From assembly GCA_963576475.1 (NCBI GenBank), contig OY754990.1:4679756-4743755 (forward strand): DNA of 64,000 nt. Direction: 5' to 3'. The stretch comes from Molanna angustata. Lineage: Eukaryota; Arthropoda; Insecta; Trichoptera; Molannidae. A model generated the notes under the pieces. It made no database searches. It saw only the letters and a program-made list of their open reading frames with translations, and was not told the origin of the DNA. This document shows, in pieces, positions 34,446 through 45,202 of this stretch; the first letter of the stretch is position 1; every line of letters starts with the position of its first letter. The position numbers were made by a program, and so were the translations under genes.

Positions 34446-36319
34446 GGTGGTTAGGTTTTAGTCACTCTATTCCATAGTTCAACCTCGCTACTTTTTCGTT
34501 ATTAGTACCGCCGAAGAAGTAGAACTTTGCTACATCCAACAACTGTACATACTACTTTTGCACAGAGACATTACATTTACTTACTTAGCGCCGCGGATAT
34601 ATGTATAATAAAATAATACCTGACTTACTTCAATTACTAAAAATTAGGTTTCTTCTAAGTACTGCCATTCGTCTTTAATTGGGCTTAATAGACCCATCTC
34701 TTTCCAGCGACTGGGACAATGTCATCGGCCCACTTTTTCTGATGCCGGCTTATTCCCCTTTTAATACCCCATGGTCTCCATTTCAAAATTTTCCATCTGT
34801 CCATTCCCTGTCTGGCATCATGACCCGCTTTGCAACTCGATCTATGATATCGACAACTTTTGTCTGGCGTCTGATTTCCTCGTTTCATATTCTGACTTAT
34901 GCCTAGTATTTACCTTTCCGTGGATGGAACTTTGAGTGCATTTTATCTTATGTATGGTCTGTGCAGTTTGCGTGAAAGTTTCCAGACCATACGTACGCAC
35001 AGGCAGGATACGTGTTTCACATTATAATGAGATGCTCTGTGGAAATTAGACCTGACAAAACTAGGACCAAAAACCTGTTCATAACCTAAAAAAAACAAAA
35101 GTCATGAGATAAGAGACAGAGTGCGGAATGGAGAAAATAAGAAGACCTGTCAGATCATAGGACATTAGGTTTTGGATGGTAGGAACACAATATTATGAAG
35201 TCGATTCAACTTAAAGTTTGGGATGTAATTTCGGAATATTTGACAGATGAATCATACCTAATAGATACGTATCCGAACATTAAATATATCAATTCATTTT
35301 ATTGGGATTGATATTATGAATGAATGAATCACGCGTATAAGGAACACAGCGGCGATATACGCCGCCATTTTGAAGATTCAAGTCATATTGGCGCCAATTA
35401 TTCCAAAAGTATGTAGGTACCTACTGTGTCAGAGGCGGTTCGCGTTTATTATGTCGCGCTGAAGTTGTGATAATGAAAACGTCACGAATTGCATATTTCT
35501 CATAACGCGGTGGTGTGATTCATCTGAGACACTCTGGTGAGATCTCCGTGCCGAGATAATTAAGGAAAAATTTCAAATATTATTATTCCGAACACACCAG
35601 AAATGGGCAGCCATGTTTGATTTGAAAAACGTTCTATTTGACGTTTCAAGTACAACATAATATAGGTATAAGCATTTCTTTACATTAAACGTAAATATTT
35701 TATAACCTCAATTTAATGCAAGTAGAGATGTAAGGATTTTTGTACGATCATATAACTATATAACTAAAAGTCATATAACTATATAACTAACCTATGTACA
35801 TGATTAACAGGGGCGGATCGTGAATTTATGGAGCCCTGGGCTAATACTACTCTGGGGTCAGCCTATTTTTTTTTTGTTATAGTGCACAAACTAACTATTT
35901 TTATTGTTTTATTATAGTGCACAAAGCAAACACACTCCCACATCACACATCCACGAAGCAAAACCTGTCCAAAGATGCACATTATTGATCATTACTTTCA
36001 TCTTAAAATTTACATTTCTCTCATTTTACCTAAATTAATAATTTTTAATAACAATTTGTCAAGCCATTTTGTCAAAAAACTGTAATTCCCCGTTCCTTTC
36101 TATAGATGCGCACACAGGATGATTGATCGCAGGGTTACCAGTCTTACAATTTTTTTTTAATTTCAGATACTTCATAAAAAAATTCTATGATAAAGAAAGC
36201 TTATCATTTGTAATATATTTTTTTTTAGTTATATTGATTTCGCATGTGATGTTGAATGAAAAATAGATGCACATCATCTATAAACGATTGATTTTACTTT
36301 GTAAAAATCATTTTACAAT
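34446..36319. other. Mostly unrecognised DNA
   Basis: 34680-34900 on the minus strand reads WAGHDARQGMDRWKILKWRP-like and ADDIVPVAGKRW, a LINE scrap related to 51010-51440. At 35745-35800 a 22-bp unit (CATATAACTATATAACTAA) is directly duplicated. Otherwise no gene. Confidence 0.35.
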
Positions 36320-36505
36320 TAATTATATGAAATAAAACACAACTTTGTGTACTTCTATAAAATAATAACTTTTATTCAATTGAATAAAAAACATGCAGAT
36401 AATTTTTTTTTGTTCTCGTAACATGTAGCGTAACTTTTATTCAATTGAATAAAAGTTATAATTGTAGTGGTGTACACAAAGTTGTGTTTTATTTCATTTA
36501 ATTAA
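36320..36505. mobile_element. Small foldback element
   Basis: Left ATATGAAATAAAACACAACT with TTGTGTAC and right GTACACAAAGTTGTGTTTTA with TTTCAT are inverted; the inner TTTTATTCAATTGAATAAAA block occurs on both sides and is itself palindromic. About 185 bp. Confidence 0.75.
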
Positions 36506-36539
36506 ATGAAAAATAGATAATTTTATCAATTTTACTAAT

Positions 36540-36680
36540 TCATTATAGAAAATATATTCCCTAAATTAAGTATAAATGCTTGTGCTATAGGTGAACGAAA
36601 TCGGTCGTGGCAGGATTCGAACTCGCGACCACTGGATTACAAACCCAGCGCGCGCAGTGGATTACTAACCGCCACCCATA
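36540..36680 (-). mobile_element. SINE-T copy (tRNA-Thr-like head)
   Basis: Minus strand: head with AGTTCGAATCCTGCC (B box) and an anticodon-like loop TTTGTAA (TGT), then body GACCGATTTCGTTCACCTAT, AGCACAAGCATTTATAC. The head carries an extra CGCGCG stretch and does not fold cleanly, so it is a SINE and not a tRNA gene. Confidence 0.7.
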
Positions 36681-37544
36681 TTATGATTTTTGATCTTGCA
36701 TTTGCTCATCATTCATTATTATATTCTCTTATTACAATATTTTTCTTATTATGGGTACCTATATTTGAGTGTTGGTAAACATGTGTGTACGTATCTATGT
36801 TGTATAAGAATGCTAATCTTCCTTCAAAATACTGTATTTAGGTACCTCTATTGTTCCTATTTTTCGATGACTTATTTTATGGCGTTCGAAATATTTTTGA
36901 ATTGACTGTGTTCCTTTTAAATCACAAACGAAGCAAATAAATACGTTTTTATTGTTACTGTATTCATTGCAGTTCCGCTTTGAATTCGTGACCACTCTAT
37001 TATTAAGCCTTAAACTTTTGTTAAGTAGGCATTTCTTGTTTTTCTTCGCTTTCTTATTGGCATCGACATTATATTATACATTTTATGTACTGCCCTTCGT
37101 CTTTAGCGGCCATCGTTCATTCTTTAACGCTGTTTGTGACGCATTCGTCGTGGAATGTCAAAAGAATGAAATATTTAACAGAGTCGTTAACACAACGCAC
37201 ACACATATTCGTAATAAATTAATTTGTACAACACAAAAGGGGCGGCCATGTTTATTCGCAAACGTCAAACATTGCGAACGGACCGCTGCTAAATACATAT
37301 GTTCGCGTTGGCTCGGATTCGGTTTGTAAAATAAACGTACGAGGCTTTACGTTTAACCAAAATAGTGGGGCTGTAAGGGCAGTATTTCATCTTCCTACCT
37401 GTCACACCAACTATACTCAGAATGTATTTTTGAATCGCGCTTGCGCAGTATACATTTTTTTAAAAGTTATTTTCATACACAATATTACAACTTCAAACAA
37501 TAGGTATAGAACAAAATAACTACGTTGAACTCTCTCGATAGAGT
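36681..37544. other. Unsupported ORF and spacer
   Basis: A 125-codon ORF at 36952-37329 has a hydrophobic first half (LLLSLKLLLSRHFLFFFAFL) but no family match. The reverse strand is also open at its start. I see no splice or promoter evidence. Confidence 0.25.
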
Positions 37545-38230
37545 TAAGGGGGTGACTGCTGCCAACGTACCTATTTTTCAATTTGATATACCATCATTAT
37601 TTTTTATCTAATCGTTTTAAAAAAAATAATTTAGATAGTTTGGGTATTAATAAACAAAAATATACCTTAACTTTTTGATAATGTTCTGTATAAATTCTTG
37701 TAGAAAAATAATGGCATACCCCGATTTTCAACCTTTATCTTATATTTTTAATAAAATATAAGGCGTAGTTCAACATATTTTTTTTTAATTAAAGAAGACA
37801 AAAATATATAGAAAATTATGATGTGACGTTGCATTAATGCTTCAGGTTTAGTAAATAAACCTAAAAAACATTTATTTTCCATTTAGCGCCATTGCGAAAT
37901 AAAAGTTTTTTGTTTTACCAACTTAACCTGATGCATTAATGCAACGTTACATCGTATTTTTCCAGATATTTTGATCTTATTTAATTTATAAAAAAAATTA
38001 ATGCTCTATACCTTATAGTTTTTTAGAAATTTAAGATAAATGTCAAAATCGGGGTATGCTTATTATTTTTCTACACGAATATATACAGAACATAATTAAA
38101 AAGTTAAGGTATATTTTTCTTTATTAATATCCAAACTAATTAGGTTATTTTTTTTCAAAATGATTCGTTTTGTAGTAATGATGCAAATTTAAATTGAAAA
38201 AATAGGTACGTTGGCAGCAGTCACACTCTT
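37545..38230. mobile_element. Foldback element F1, complete copy
   Basis: Ends GGGTGACTGCTGCCAACGTA and TACGTTGGCAGCAGTCACAC are inverted. The inverted match continues imperfectly for about 300 bp per arm (TATACCTTAACTTTTT, AATGGCATACCCCGATTTT / AAAATCGGGGTATGC). Centre near 37880 (AACATTTATTTTCCATTTAG). No coding. Confidence 0.8.
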
Positions 38231-38234
38231 ATAT

Positions 38235-38790
38235 TATCTTTGATATAAATATTTCAACTTAACCTGATGCATTAATGCAACGTCCCATCGTATTTTACCA
38301 GATATTTTGATCTTCTTTAATTTATAATAAAATATAATGCTCTAGATATAATAAATAAATTTGGATACTTTATATAGCGCCGTTTTTGTGAGTATCTCAC
38401 CTCAAGGGCGCTGAAAAAATGATTACGTTGTATCATTTCGGCTCTGGTAAGATTTGCGAAAAAGGTGCGTTTTGAGTTTTTTTCTGAACGAAGATTTGTC
38501 TGAGGGTGTGTGGGAGCTTATTCCATGCATTTGGTCCTGCCACAGCAAATGCACGATCACCGAAATTAGTTGTGTGCACCCTGTTTATTTCAACTAATTT
38601 CCCAACCATGGATGAAGAGGCAGAACGAAGTGATGCTTATTATTTTCCTACAAGAATATATACAGAACATAATTAAAAAGTTAAGGTATATTTATATTTA
38701 TTAATATCCAAACTAACTTGGATATTTTTTTTTTCCAAATGATTCGTTTTGTAGTAATGATGCAAATTCAAATTGAAAAAATACGGATGT
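38235..38790. mobile_element. Foldback F1, partial copy broken by L2
   Basis: AACCTGATGCATTAATGCAA to ATGCTCTAGAT (38335) matches one arm of F1; the match resumes at about 38637 (GCTTATTATTTTCCTACAAG) to 38790. Between lies an L2 end. Part of F1 (about 50 bp) is missing at the break, so this was not a clean insertion. Confidence 0.65.
38345..38636 (-). pseudogene. L2-type LINE 3' end
   Basis: Almost the same text as 32760-33050: GGATACTTTATATAGCGCCG, CTCACCTCAAGGGCGCTGAA, CATGCATTTGGTCCTGCCAC, then CAACCATGGATGAAGAGGCA. Minus-strand L2 C-terminus with an internal deletion relative to the other copy (the TATTTTCGGT part is missing). Confidence 0.8.
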
Positions 38791-38828
38791 ACACAAATAT
38801 GAACACTAAATTACCTTCTAATGTATGA

Positions 38829-38875
38829 AACACGAAAAAATATTGTATATCACCAAATATGTGATATATAATATT
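38829..38875. repeat. Long hairpin
   Basis: CACGAAAAAATATTGTATAT then CAC, a short loop CAAATAT, then GTGATATATAATATTTTTTC and GTG. One mismatch or bulge in a stem of about 22 bp. Confidence 0.8.
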
Positions 38876-38976
38876 TTTTCGTGAAGAAAAGGTAAAATTT
38901 AGAGATTTATTTTTAATAGCAAGAATAGTAATTAAAATAGCAAAATACCCAGCCGATTTATATTCTTATTAATCTA

Positions 38977-39318
38977 TCTATATAAAAATGGATGTACGTA
39001 TATTTGTTTGTTTGTTTGTATGTGGCCGATGGACTCCCAAACCAACCATCCCATTGCGATGAAACTTTGGGAAATTGTTCAGCTCATTCCGGAGAAGGTT
39101 TATGCACTATAATTTATTTATTTATTTATTCGTAGTTTATTTACGAATACTAGTAAACTACGAATAAATAAATAAATAAATTATAGTGCATAAACCTTCT
39201 CCGGAACGAGCTGAACAAATTCCCAAAGTATCATCGCAATCGGATGGTTGGTTTGGGAGTCCATCGGCCACATACAAACAAACAAACAAATATACGTACA
39301 TCCATTTTTATATATAGA
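38977..39318. mobile_element. Head-to-head Helitron 5' ends (palindrome)
   Basis: Left arm begins TCTATATAAAAATGGATGTA; the right arm ends with its reverse complement. Both arms match the Helitron 5' region at 18559-18715 (CCAAACCAACCATC, GCTCATTCCGGAGAAGGTTT). Arms are about 160 bp and close to identical, with a short centre near 39135-39160 containing ACTAGT. No Rep/helicase. Confidence 0.85.
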
Positions 39319-39319
39319 T

Positions 39320-40056
39320 CTTATTATACACTCAAAGCTTTAAGTCTGTCCACAGAATAATTGTAATTAGCCATGGGTATACTTTAGGTTTCAAAGAGAA
39401 AGTTTTGTATTGTTTGAAAGAAATTATAAGGTACCCATCGTAAACTTTGGCCCCTCGTGTGTTTTACAAACAATTAATTTATTACCCGTATCTGATTATT
39501 CAAATTTTACTGTCAGAAGACAAAGGTCCGAATGCAGAGTCCTACCAAAATACTAAATACTAACCATATTTTTATTGCACAGTCGCTCACTTAAGTTAGG
39601 AGATCACGTGGCTTCTTAACTTACTCAAATTGCATTGCGGAGTAATATCTTAATACTTAGCGCATGCGCGTCGGCTTAAACTAATATTTGCGAACTGTCA
39701 AAAAGTAATGTTGATCGCGAGGAATCTTACGAGTGGTTTATGTAATACTAAAATACGAGATGTTTTCGATGGATAATGATTATAGCGACATCGTTGAATA
39801 TGTAGCTAGAGTTTGTCAGATCAGAACTATCGTGTTCCTTGCCGCGCATACTTATATGTGGTCATAACCATAACCAATGATCACGGTGTTTTCACTTCAT
39901 AGTAAAAATTTGGACATTTTGTGGGTTCCCATATCAGATAAAAGGAGCGGTAGCGTCGATTTTTTTTTTCAAAAAACATGGATCTACCATCTAAATACAC
40001 TATATCTTTATCAATAAATATATAAATACTTAAATAATACTTGTAGTGAATTTAAA
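39320..40056. other. No gene recognised
   Basis: No ORF, repeat or RNA gene that I can support in this stretch. Confidence 0.35.
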
Positions 40057-40058
40057 TA

Positions 40059-41209
40059 GGGTAGAGGTGGCACCCTTCGACACTTTTTTTTACTATTGTG
40101 ATAACTCGGTTGAATAAAATGCTAGATCTATTTTTTTTACAAAATTGTAAACGTTGAACATTTCTTAACAGAATTGCATTATTTTATATGACTCCTGTTA
40201 TATTATTTTGGATTTATTGAATTTCAAACAAAACAGTAAAAAATGTCGAATGTGCCCCACAGTGGGGCACATTCGACACCCCCATGGGGAACCTCCGACA
40301 GTATGTGGGGAACATACCAAATCACTATATTATAAATTTCTAAAAATATTTTCCTAGGATACAAATTAAAAAAAATTGTTTCCATTGCAATATTTTTATT
40401 CAAAAACGTATAAACATATTTTTAATGATATTCAAAACTATGTAAACCTAATCTCTGAACTCCTTCCAGAGTCTGAACCATTATTTTTTATGCGTGTAAT
40501 AATTATCGTTGTTCTTTTTAAATTATACTTTTTTGTCGCAGATGAATTTGATTCTCTCGCAAGAACATCTGCTATGGCCAATTTCATCTTTGTTTCATCA
40601 ACAGAATCTCCCTCAGTTTTTGTTTTGTAATTGCAAACCATTATGTCTGAAATATCACAAATGAATTATAAAACAATCTGTTAATTAATAATATTTTATT
40701 CCTACAATAGTGTAAGTAAGGTTTTTTTTTAATTTTTTATCATTAAATATAAATAAATATTAAATTGAGCTTATTTTACATACACGGGGTACCTCCGACA
40801 GGGCTGTCGGAGGTACCCCATATCTACATGTCGAAGGTGCCCCACTAATAAATTTATACAAAAATGACGCCATTTTTTTTTCACGTAAAATAATACATGA
40901 TACTAATAGAGAAATGTAAAGCTAAAATATCTAGTTATGTTTAAAATTGATTATAAACATCAAACTAAATAATAGAATGTATGAAACACTTACCAGAATA
41001 TCTTCAAATATTAGATCAAAAATGGAGAAATGACAAAAACACGTTTATCTTCTATGGGCGATCGCACACAACTGTCAAATTTATGATGAAGTTGGTACTA
41101 CTTGCGAGTGAACTCGGTGATTTATCGCAGATTTTTTAAGCTAGGTTTACGCACGAAATTTGAAGGTGTCATAGGTGCCCCCATCTGTCGGAGGGTGCCA
41201 CCTCTACCC
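40059..41209 (-). mobile_element. pogo/Tigger-like non-autonomous element
   Basis: Ends GGGTAGAGGTGGCACCCTTC and (inverted) GGGTAGAGGTGGCACCCTCC, 24-25 bp with one or two mismatches, flanked by TA (40057-40058 and 41210-41211). A fragment of a pogo-type DNA-binding N-terminus lies inside (40438-40641). Internally the end motif recurs: GGGGCACATTCGACACC, GGGGAACCTCCGACAG, and the palindrome GGGGTACCTCCGACAG/CTGTCGGAGGTACCCC, then GTCGAAGGTGCCCC. These look like extra transposase-binding sites. Confidence 0.85.
40438..40641 (-). pseudogene. pogo-like transposase N-terminal fragment
   Basis: 67 codons starting MVCNYKTKTEGDSVDE, then MKLAIADVLARESNSSATKK, YNLKRTTI. The start MVxxYKxKT and the helix-turn-helix with A-x-KKYxxxRTT are those of the Psq-type DNA-binding domain at the N-terminus of pogo/Tigger transposases. 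The frame then leaves homology (ITRIKNNGSDSGRSS) and stops; CENP-B-like and DDE domains are absent. A real N-terminus but a truncated protein; alternatively an exon whose partner was deleted. Confidence 0.65.
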
Positions 41210-41211
41210 TA

Positions 41212-41977
41212 CACTTTTATGTTATATCTTACTCCAGACTCAAACCAGCATTCTCTCCATTTCGTCTGTAGAATAGTGTAGTATATATATCTTTATTCTA
41301 TGACCAATGATATTATATAATATTTCATTGGTCATAACAACCAGCTTAAGAAAACTAAATTCGGTGCTGTAGTATGAAATAGAGCTCAAAATCAAGATCA
41401 ACTGAACTAGGGTTCAAATATTTTTATAAATAACGTTTCAATTGAACGTTTACCGGGTTAAATTGAACCGTGATCCAACCATGATTCAAGGATTTTTTAA
41501 ATGCTTAAAAACCAATGGAAACAATACACAACTGCGTGCACCCAAAAATCTAAATACACTATCACGTTGTTCTTAGTTAGTCGAAGAATTTAGGTCGTCT
41601 TAAAACATGGAATAAATTACACAGAATGATTATGTTGATAATGTTTTGTCTCTCACACGTGTGCAGGCCATGTCTCTACATTTATAAGTTAATAATTATA
41701 TGTCTCCGAAATATACAGACAGCCGTTACTCGATTATGTCATGTGATAATATTATACATTTCGTTGTATGCGCATGCGTGAGGTATTTCCATTGTTCATG
41801 GTAAGGAAATTCAAATGTCGTTAAGTAAGTGCCATCTCTAGCGCACTTTTGTAAATCATAAACGATTGTAATTAATGGATACCTTTTCCTCCATCATGAT
41901 TTGTGTGTTTCTATGGTGTAACGGACCTTACAAAGCATCTTTTTAGTTGATTATAATACATAGATAGGTTCCTCAGC
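41212..41977. other. No gene; small palindrome
   Basis: At 41299-41336 ATGACCAATGATATTA / TCATTGGTCAT forms a short hairpin with 11-bp arms. No coding or other repeat supported. Confidence 0.4.
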
Positions 41978-42641
41978 TTAAGAGGGTGACTACTGCCAAT
42001 GTACTTATTTTTTCATTACTACAAAACGAATCATTTTGAAAAAAATAACCTAGTTTAGTTTGGATATTAATAAATATAAATATACCTTAACTTTTTAATT
42101 ATGTTCTGTATATATTCTTGTAAGAAAATAATAAGCATACCCCAATTTTTGACATTTATCTTAAATTTCTAAAAAACTATAAGGTATAGAGCATTATATT
42201 TATTTTTATAAATAAAGAAAATCAAAATATCTGGAAAAATACGATGTAACGTTGCATTAATGCATCAGGTTAAGTTAATAAACCAAAAAAACATTTATTT
42301 CGAAATGGCGCTGAATGGAAAATAAATGTTTTTAAGGTTTATTTACTAAACCTGAAGCATTAATACAACGTCACATCATATTTGTCTTCTTTAATTAAAA
42401 AAAAACAAAATGTTGAACTTCGCCTTATAGTTTATTAAAAATATAAGATAAACGTCGAAAATCGAGGTATACCATTATTTTTCTACAATAATTTATACAG
42501 AACATTATCATAAAGTAAAGATATATTTTTCTTTATTAATACCCAAACTATCTAAATTATTTTTTCCAAAACGATTTGATAAGAAATAATGATGGTATAT
42601 CAAATTGAAAAATAGGTACGTTGGCAGCAGTCCCCCCCTTT
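41978..42641. mobile_element. Foldback F1, second copy
   Basis: GAGGGTGACTACTGCCAATG at the left and TACGTTGGCAGCAGTCCCCC at the right are inverted; the inside repeats the F1 blocks in inverted order relative to 37545 (ACTACAAAACGAATCATTTT first, then the AAGGTATAGAGCATTATATT arm). Both F1 copies keep the CATTAATGCAACGT core. Confidence 0.8.
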
Positions 42642-42699
42642 TGAAAAATAATCCATTTCGTCAATCGGCTTACATACAGCGCATCATTCGATATTTTAG

Positions 42700-42845
42700 A
42701 AATCGTCCTTCTAAGAGAGTCGGAGAGTAATAGAATTGGTGCTTTCGAGATGTGTTAGATATCTGACTCCAGAGCTAAAGAGCTTCGATTTCCGAATTTG
42801 ATTTTTTTTTCAGTCTAGATCTGTGAGACGGTAAACATAATCAGT
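42700..42845. repeat. SINE-like scrap
   Basis: TTTTCAGTCTAGATCTGTGAG here matches 6897-6917, and the preceding text (GTGCTTTCGAGATGTGTTAG) has no other match. Probably the end of an old SINE related to 20931. Confidence 0.35.
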
Positions 42846-43194
42846 GTAATTTATATAAAAATCCTTAAAGCATGGTTCAAAGTCTATTTTTTTTTTGAGT
42901 CCATTAGCATATCTTTTTTATGTTTGCTTATATCTATTATTTTTTTTATTCTTGAATTTATTGTTTAACTGTTTAGATACATATATATTTTTTGCAACTA
43001 TTTTTTTTTTCTAATTCTATATATTTTTATCAATATGTGTTTTTATGTATGTATGTAAAAGGCAATTTATGCCGTTTATAAATAAATAAATAACACTGCA
43101 TAAGTTTACTAAACGTGGCAGCTTGTTATTGGGTGCTTGATAAATAATATTTAATAAAATACATATTATTTCGCCGAAAAGCATTAGGTAGGTA

Positions 43195-43325
43195 CAAGAA
43201 GGTATAATGTGTGAACGTTGTGCAAGTGCATCAAGCAGTGATCACCTGAACCAGTCGCAAGTTCTGTATTAGGTGCCTTGAGTTCCTGGTTCTCCTATAA
43301 TATTCCATCTTCGTCTCTATTGATA
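43195..43325 (+). repeat. Repeat R4, copy 1
   Basis: GTGTGAACGTTGTGCAAGTG, GTGCCTTGAGTTCCTGGTTC, TCCATCTTCGTCTCTATTGA match 56904-57010 (GGTGAACGTTGCGCAAGTG and TTCAACTTCGTCTCTATTGA). Here it is uninterrupted at the point where 56631-56903 inserted, so it serves as an empty site. Confidence 0.65.
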
Positions 43326-43439
43326 TGTTAAAAAAATGTCAAAAAACTCCTTTTTTCAATAATTTCTTTCGACCGTCATCACAGAATAGATCGTATTCCG
43401 TCTCATACCAATTACATACTATCTATTTTTCTAATCAAC

Positions 43440-43720
43440 GTCGTGCTGGGAATGAAAAAGACTCCCGCTGGTTCGATCGCTGGCTGGTTTGGTCATATGG
43501 GTATAATGAAAGAAGAACGCATGTCGAAGAGAAAATATTCAAAGTGGACAGTAATGGACTGAGGAGGTCGGGGCCATCCAAGAAACGATGGCACGACCAT
43601 GTGAACTACATTCTGAAAGAAGCTTCTTGAATGTATGAGGCGATGAATGCAAAGAACAACGTGACTGTCGAATCTCTCTGCCTACCCCGTGAGGGACATG
43701 GCGTGATGGTATGTATGTAC
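43440..43720 (+). pseudogene. LINE-A degenerate 3' fragment
   Basis: DRWLVWSYGYNERRTHVEEK is a decayed form of RWFGHMGRMNEERLTKK; then KVDSNGLRRSGPSKKRWHDH, and the 3' end GTGAGGGACATGGCGTGATG, GTATGTATGTA. More mutated than the copy at 25960. Confidence 0.7.
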
Positions 43721-43729
43721 ATATCGCCC

Positions 43730-43972
43730 GCTTGCGAGAACAACGACATAAGTCAAAATTCCGATTTTTGACTTAATAATGCAGAAATTTTGTGTTTATT
43801 CATGTCATCTGCAGTTCTCAGTACAATACCTCTATAAGTGCGAGAGAAACAGCACATGTGTTGTTGTTTCACTGTCATATATTCACTGTAATATTGATTA
43901 ACATAACATTTCTGCATTATTAACTCAAAAATCGAATTTTTTGACTTACATATGTCGTTGTTCTCGCAAACG
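43730..43972. mobile_element. MITE with about 60-bp inverted ends
   Basis: GCTTGCGAGAACAACGACAT and ATGTCGTTGTTCTCGCAAAC are inverted; the match continues (AAGTCAAAATTCCGATTTTT, AATGCAGAAAT / ATTTCTGCATTATTAACTCA). Inserted next to the LINE-A tail. About 240 bp; the middle has no coding. Confidence 0.8.
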
Positions 43973-44049
43973 AACATATTATGTTGCACGAAAATTTCCA
44001 TGAAATATGCAATCATAATAAGCATCCCCAATGACATTTTATATGACAT

Positions 44050-44235
44050 GTATATAGACACGTTATATGAGAACAAAACGCTCTACACAAATGGTACATT
44101 ATAACGAATTCTTACAACATCACCAAGAAAGAACACACACGATAGAATACATTAAGTGAGAAAGAGATCATACAATAATAGACACACACTGCAGACATTT
44201 TCTCTTTTACTCCAGTGCAATCATATTGTAATTAT
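44050..44235 (-). repeat. Repeat R3, second copy
   Basis: AAAACGCTCTACACAAATGG, AACATCACCAAGAAAGAACA, AAGTGAGAAAGAGATCATAC, TAATAGACACACACTGCAGA: the reverse complement of 23040-23215. The neighbouring 43973-44050 has no match. Confidence 0.65.
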
Positions 44236-45048
44236 CTGACACACCAAGTATTGACTGTGAAACTTTATTAAGTTATAGCTGTTATAGTTCACCGTAGAAT
44301 GGTAATGATATCCTGGACCGAAACGGTGAACAACGTTGAGGTCTTGTGTAGAGCTAATACTGACTTTATTATTATTATAAGACTGTAGTATCATACCTAT
44401 TATTTTAATATACTTATCATTGGGCATCCCATACTCTTTCGTCTGAAGTGAATAATTCATTCATGATTTCATCGGTGAATGTAGGTCTTATAAGGAAAAT
44501 ATTCCCACTGCATTTATGTAGTTGGGTATATCAGCGAAACCGGTTCGAAACCCGTCGAGTCTTACATAAAAGGCTAAAGAATGACATTATTAATTCATTA
44601 TGCACTATTGACACACGTTCACAATATAAAAAATATATTTTTTACTCCTCACTTACCTAAGGGGATATAGTGGGGAATTATGATTACGCAATTTATAAGG
44701 CTATTGTTTAATTTCAGATTATCAACTAGTATCATGCTGAGACCGTATTATTCTGAAAGTTTCATCACAATGTATCTGTGTGTGAACTGTGTACTACATA
44801 TTATGTGCTGTGTGCTATGTACGGCGTGTTTATTTTACTTTATCGATTATAGACTAAAGTACTCATTCGATTCTTTTCAAATTTTGCAAATTTGTAAATC
44901 TAATACTCAATTAGACCCCATTTTGAAGGATATCTGAATAGTGCTTCTCAATTTTTTTTACTGTCAAATATTTCAAAGTGACCCCAAGCTCAGAAAACTT
45001 AAAATTTGAAATATTTATTTTTAAATTGGTAAAAAGGCACTTCACTTT
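44236..45048. other. No gene; short dispersed repeat
   Basis: 44850-44935 (TTGCAAATTTGTAAATCTAA, TACTCAATTAGACCCCATTT) resembles 48720-48770. Open frames at 44448 and 44680 have no family resemblance. Confidence 0.35.
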
Positions 45049-45202
45049 CATATTGTTTATTGTTTATTGTTGTTTATCGTCCGTAGACCCTAGCTCGGGT
45101 ACTTGGACTCGTCAATTTTACACTCATAGTTTTATAAAATATATAAAAATATAATGGACAATTTTTTATAGTCAATTCAATGCTGAAATGAATGTAAATG
45201 GT
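45049..45202 (-). mobile_element. 3' UTR and ATAAACA tail of LINE
   Basis: Between the stop codon at 45203 and the left flank lie about 115 bp of untranslated DNA ending in sense as AATAAACAATAAACAATA, a short tandem tail rather than poly(A). The hexamer TTCATA at the left flank (about 45044) and at 47304 could be a target duplication, but six bases are weak evidence. Confidence 0.6.

Noticed and set aside
36952..37329. 125-codon ORF with a hydrophobic start as a membrane protein
   Set aside because: No family resemblance, no splice context; low-complexity hydrophobic text is common in AT-rich DNA.
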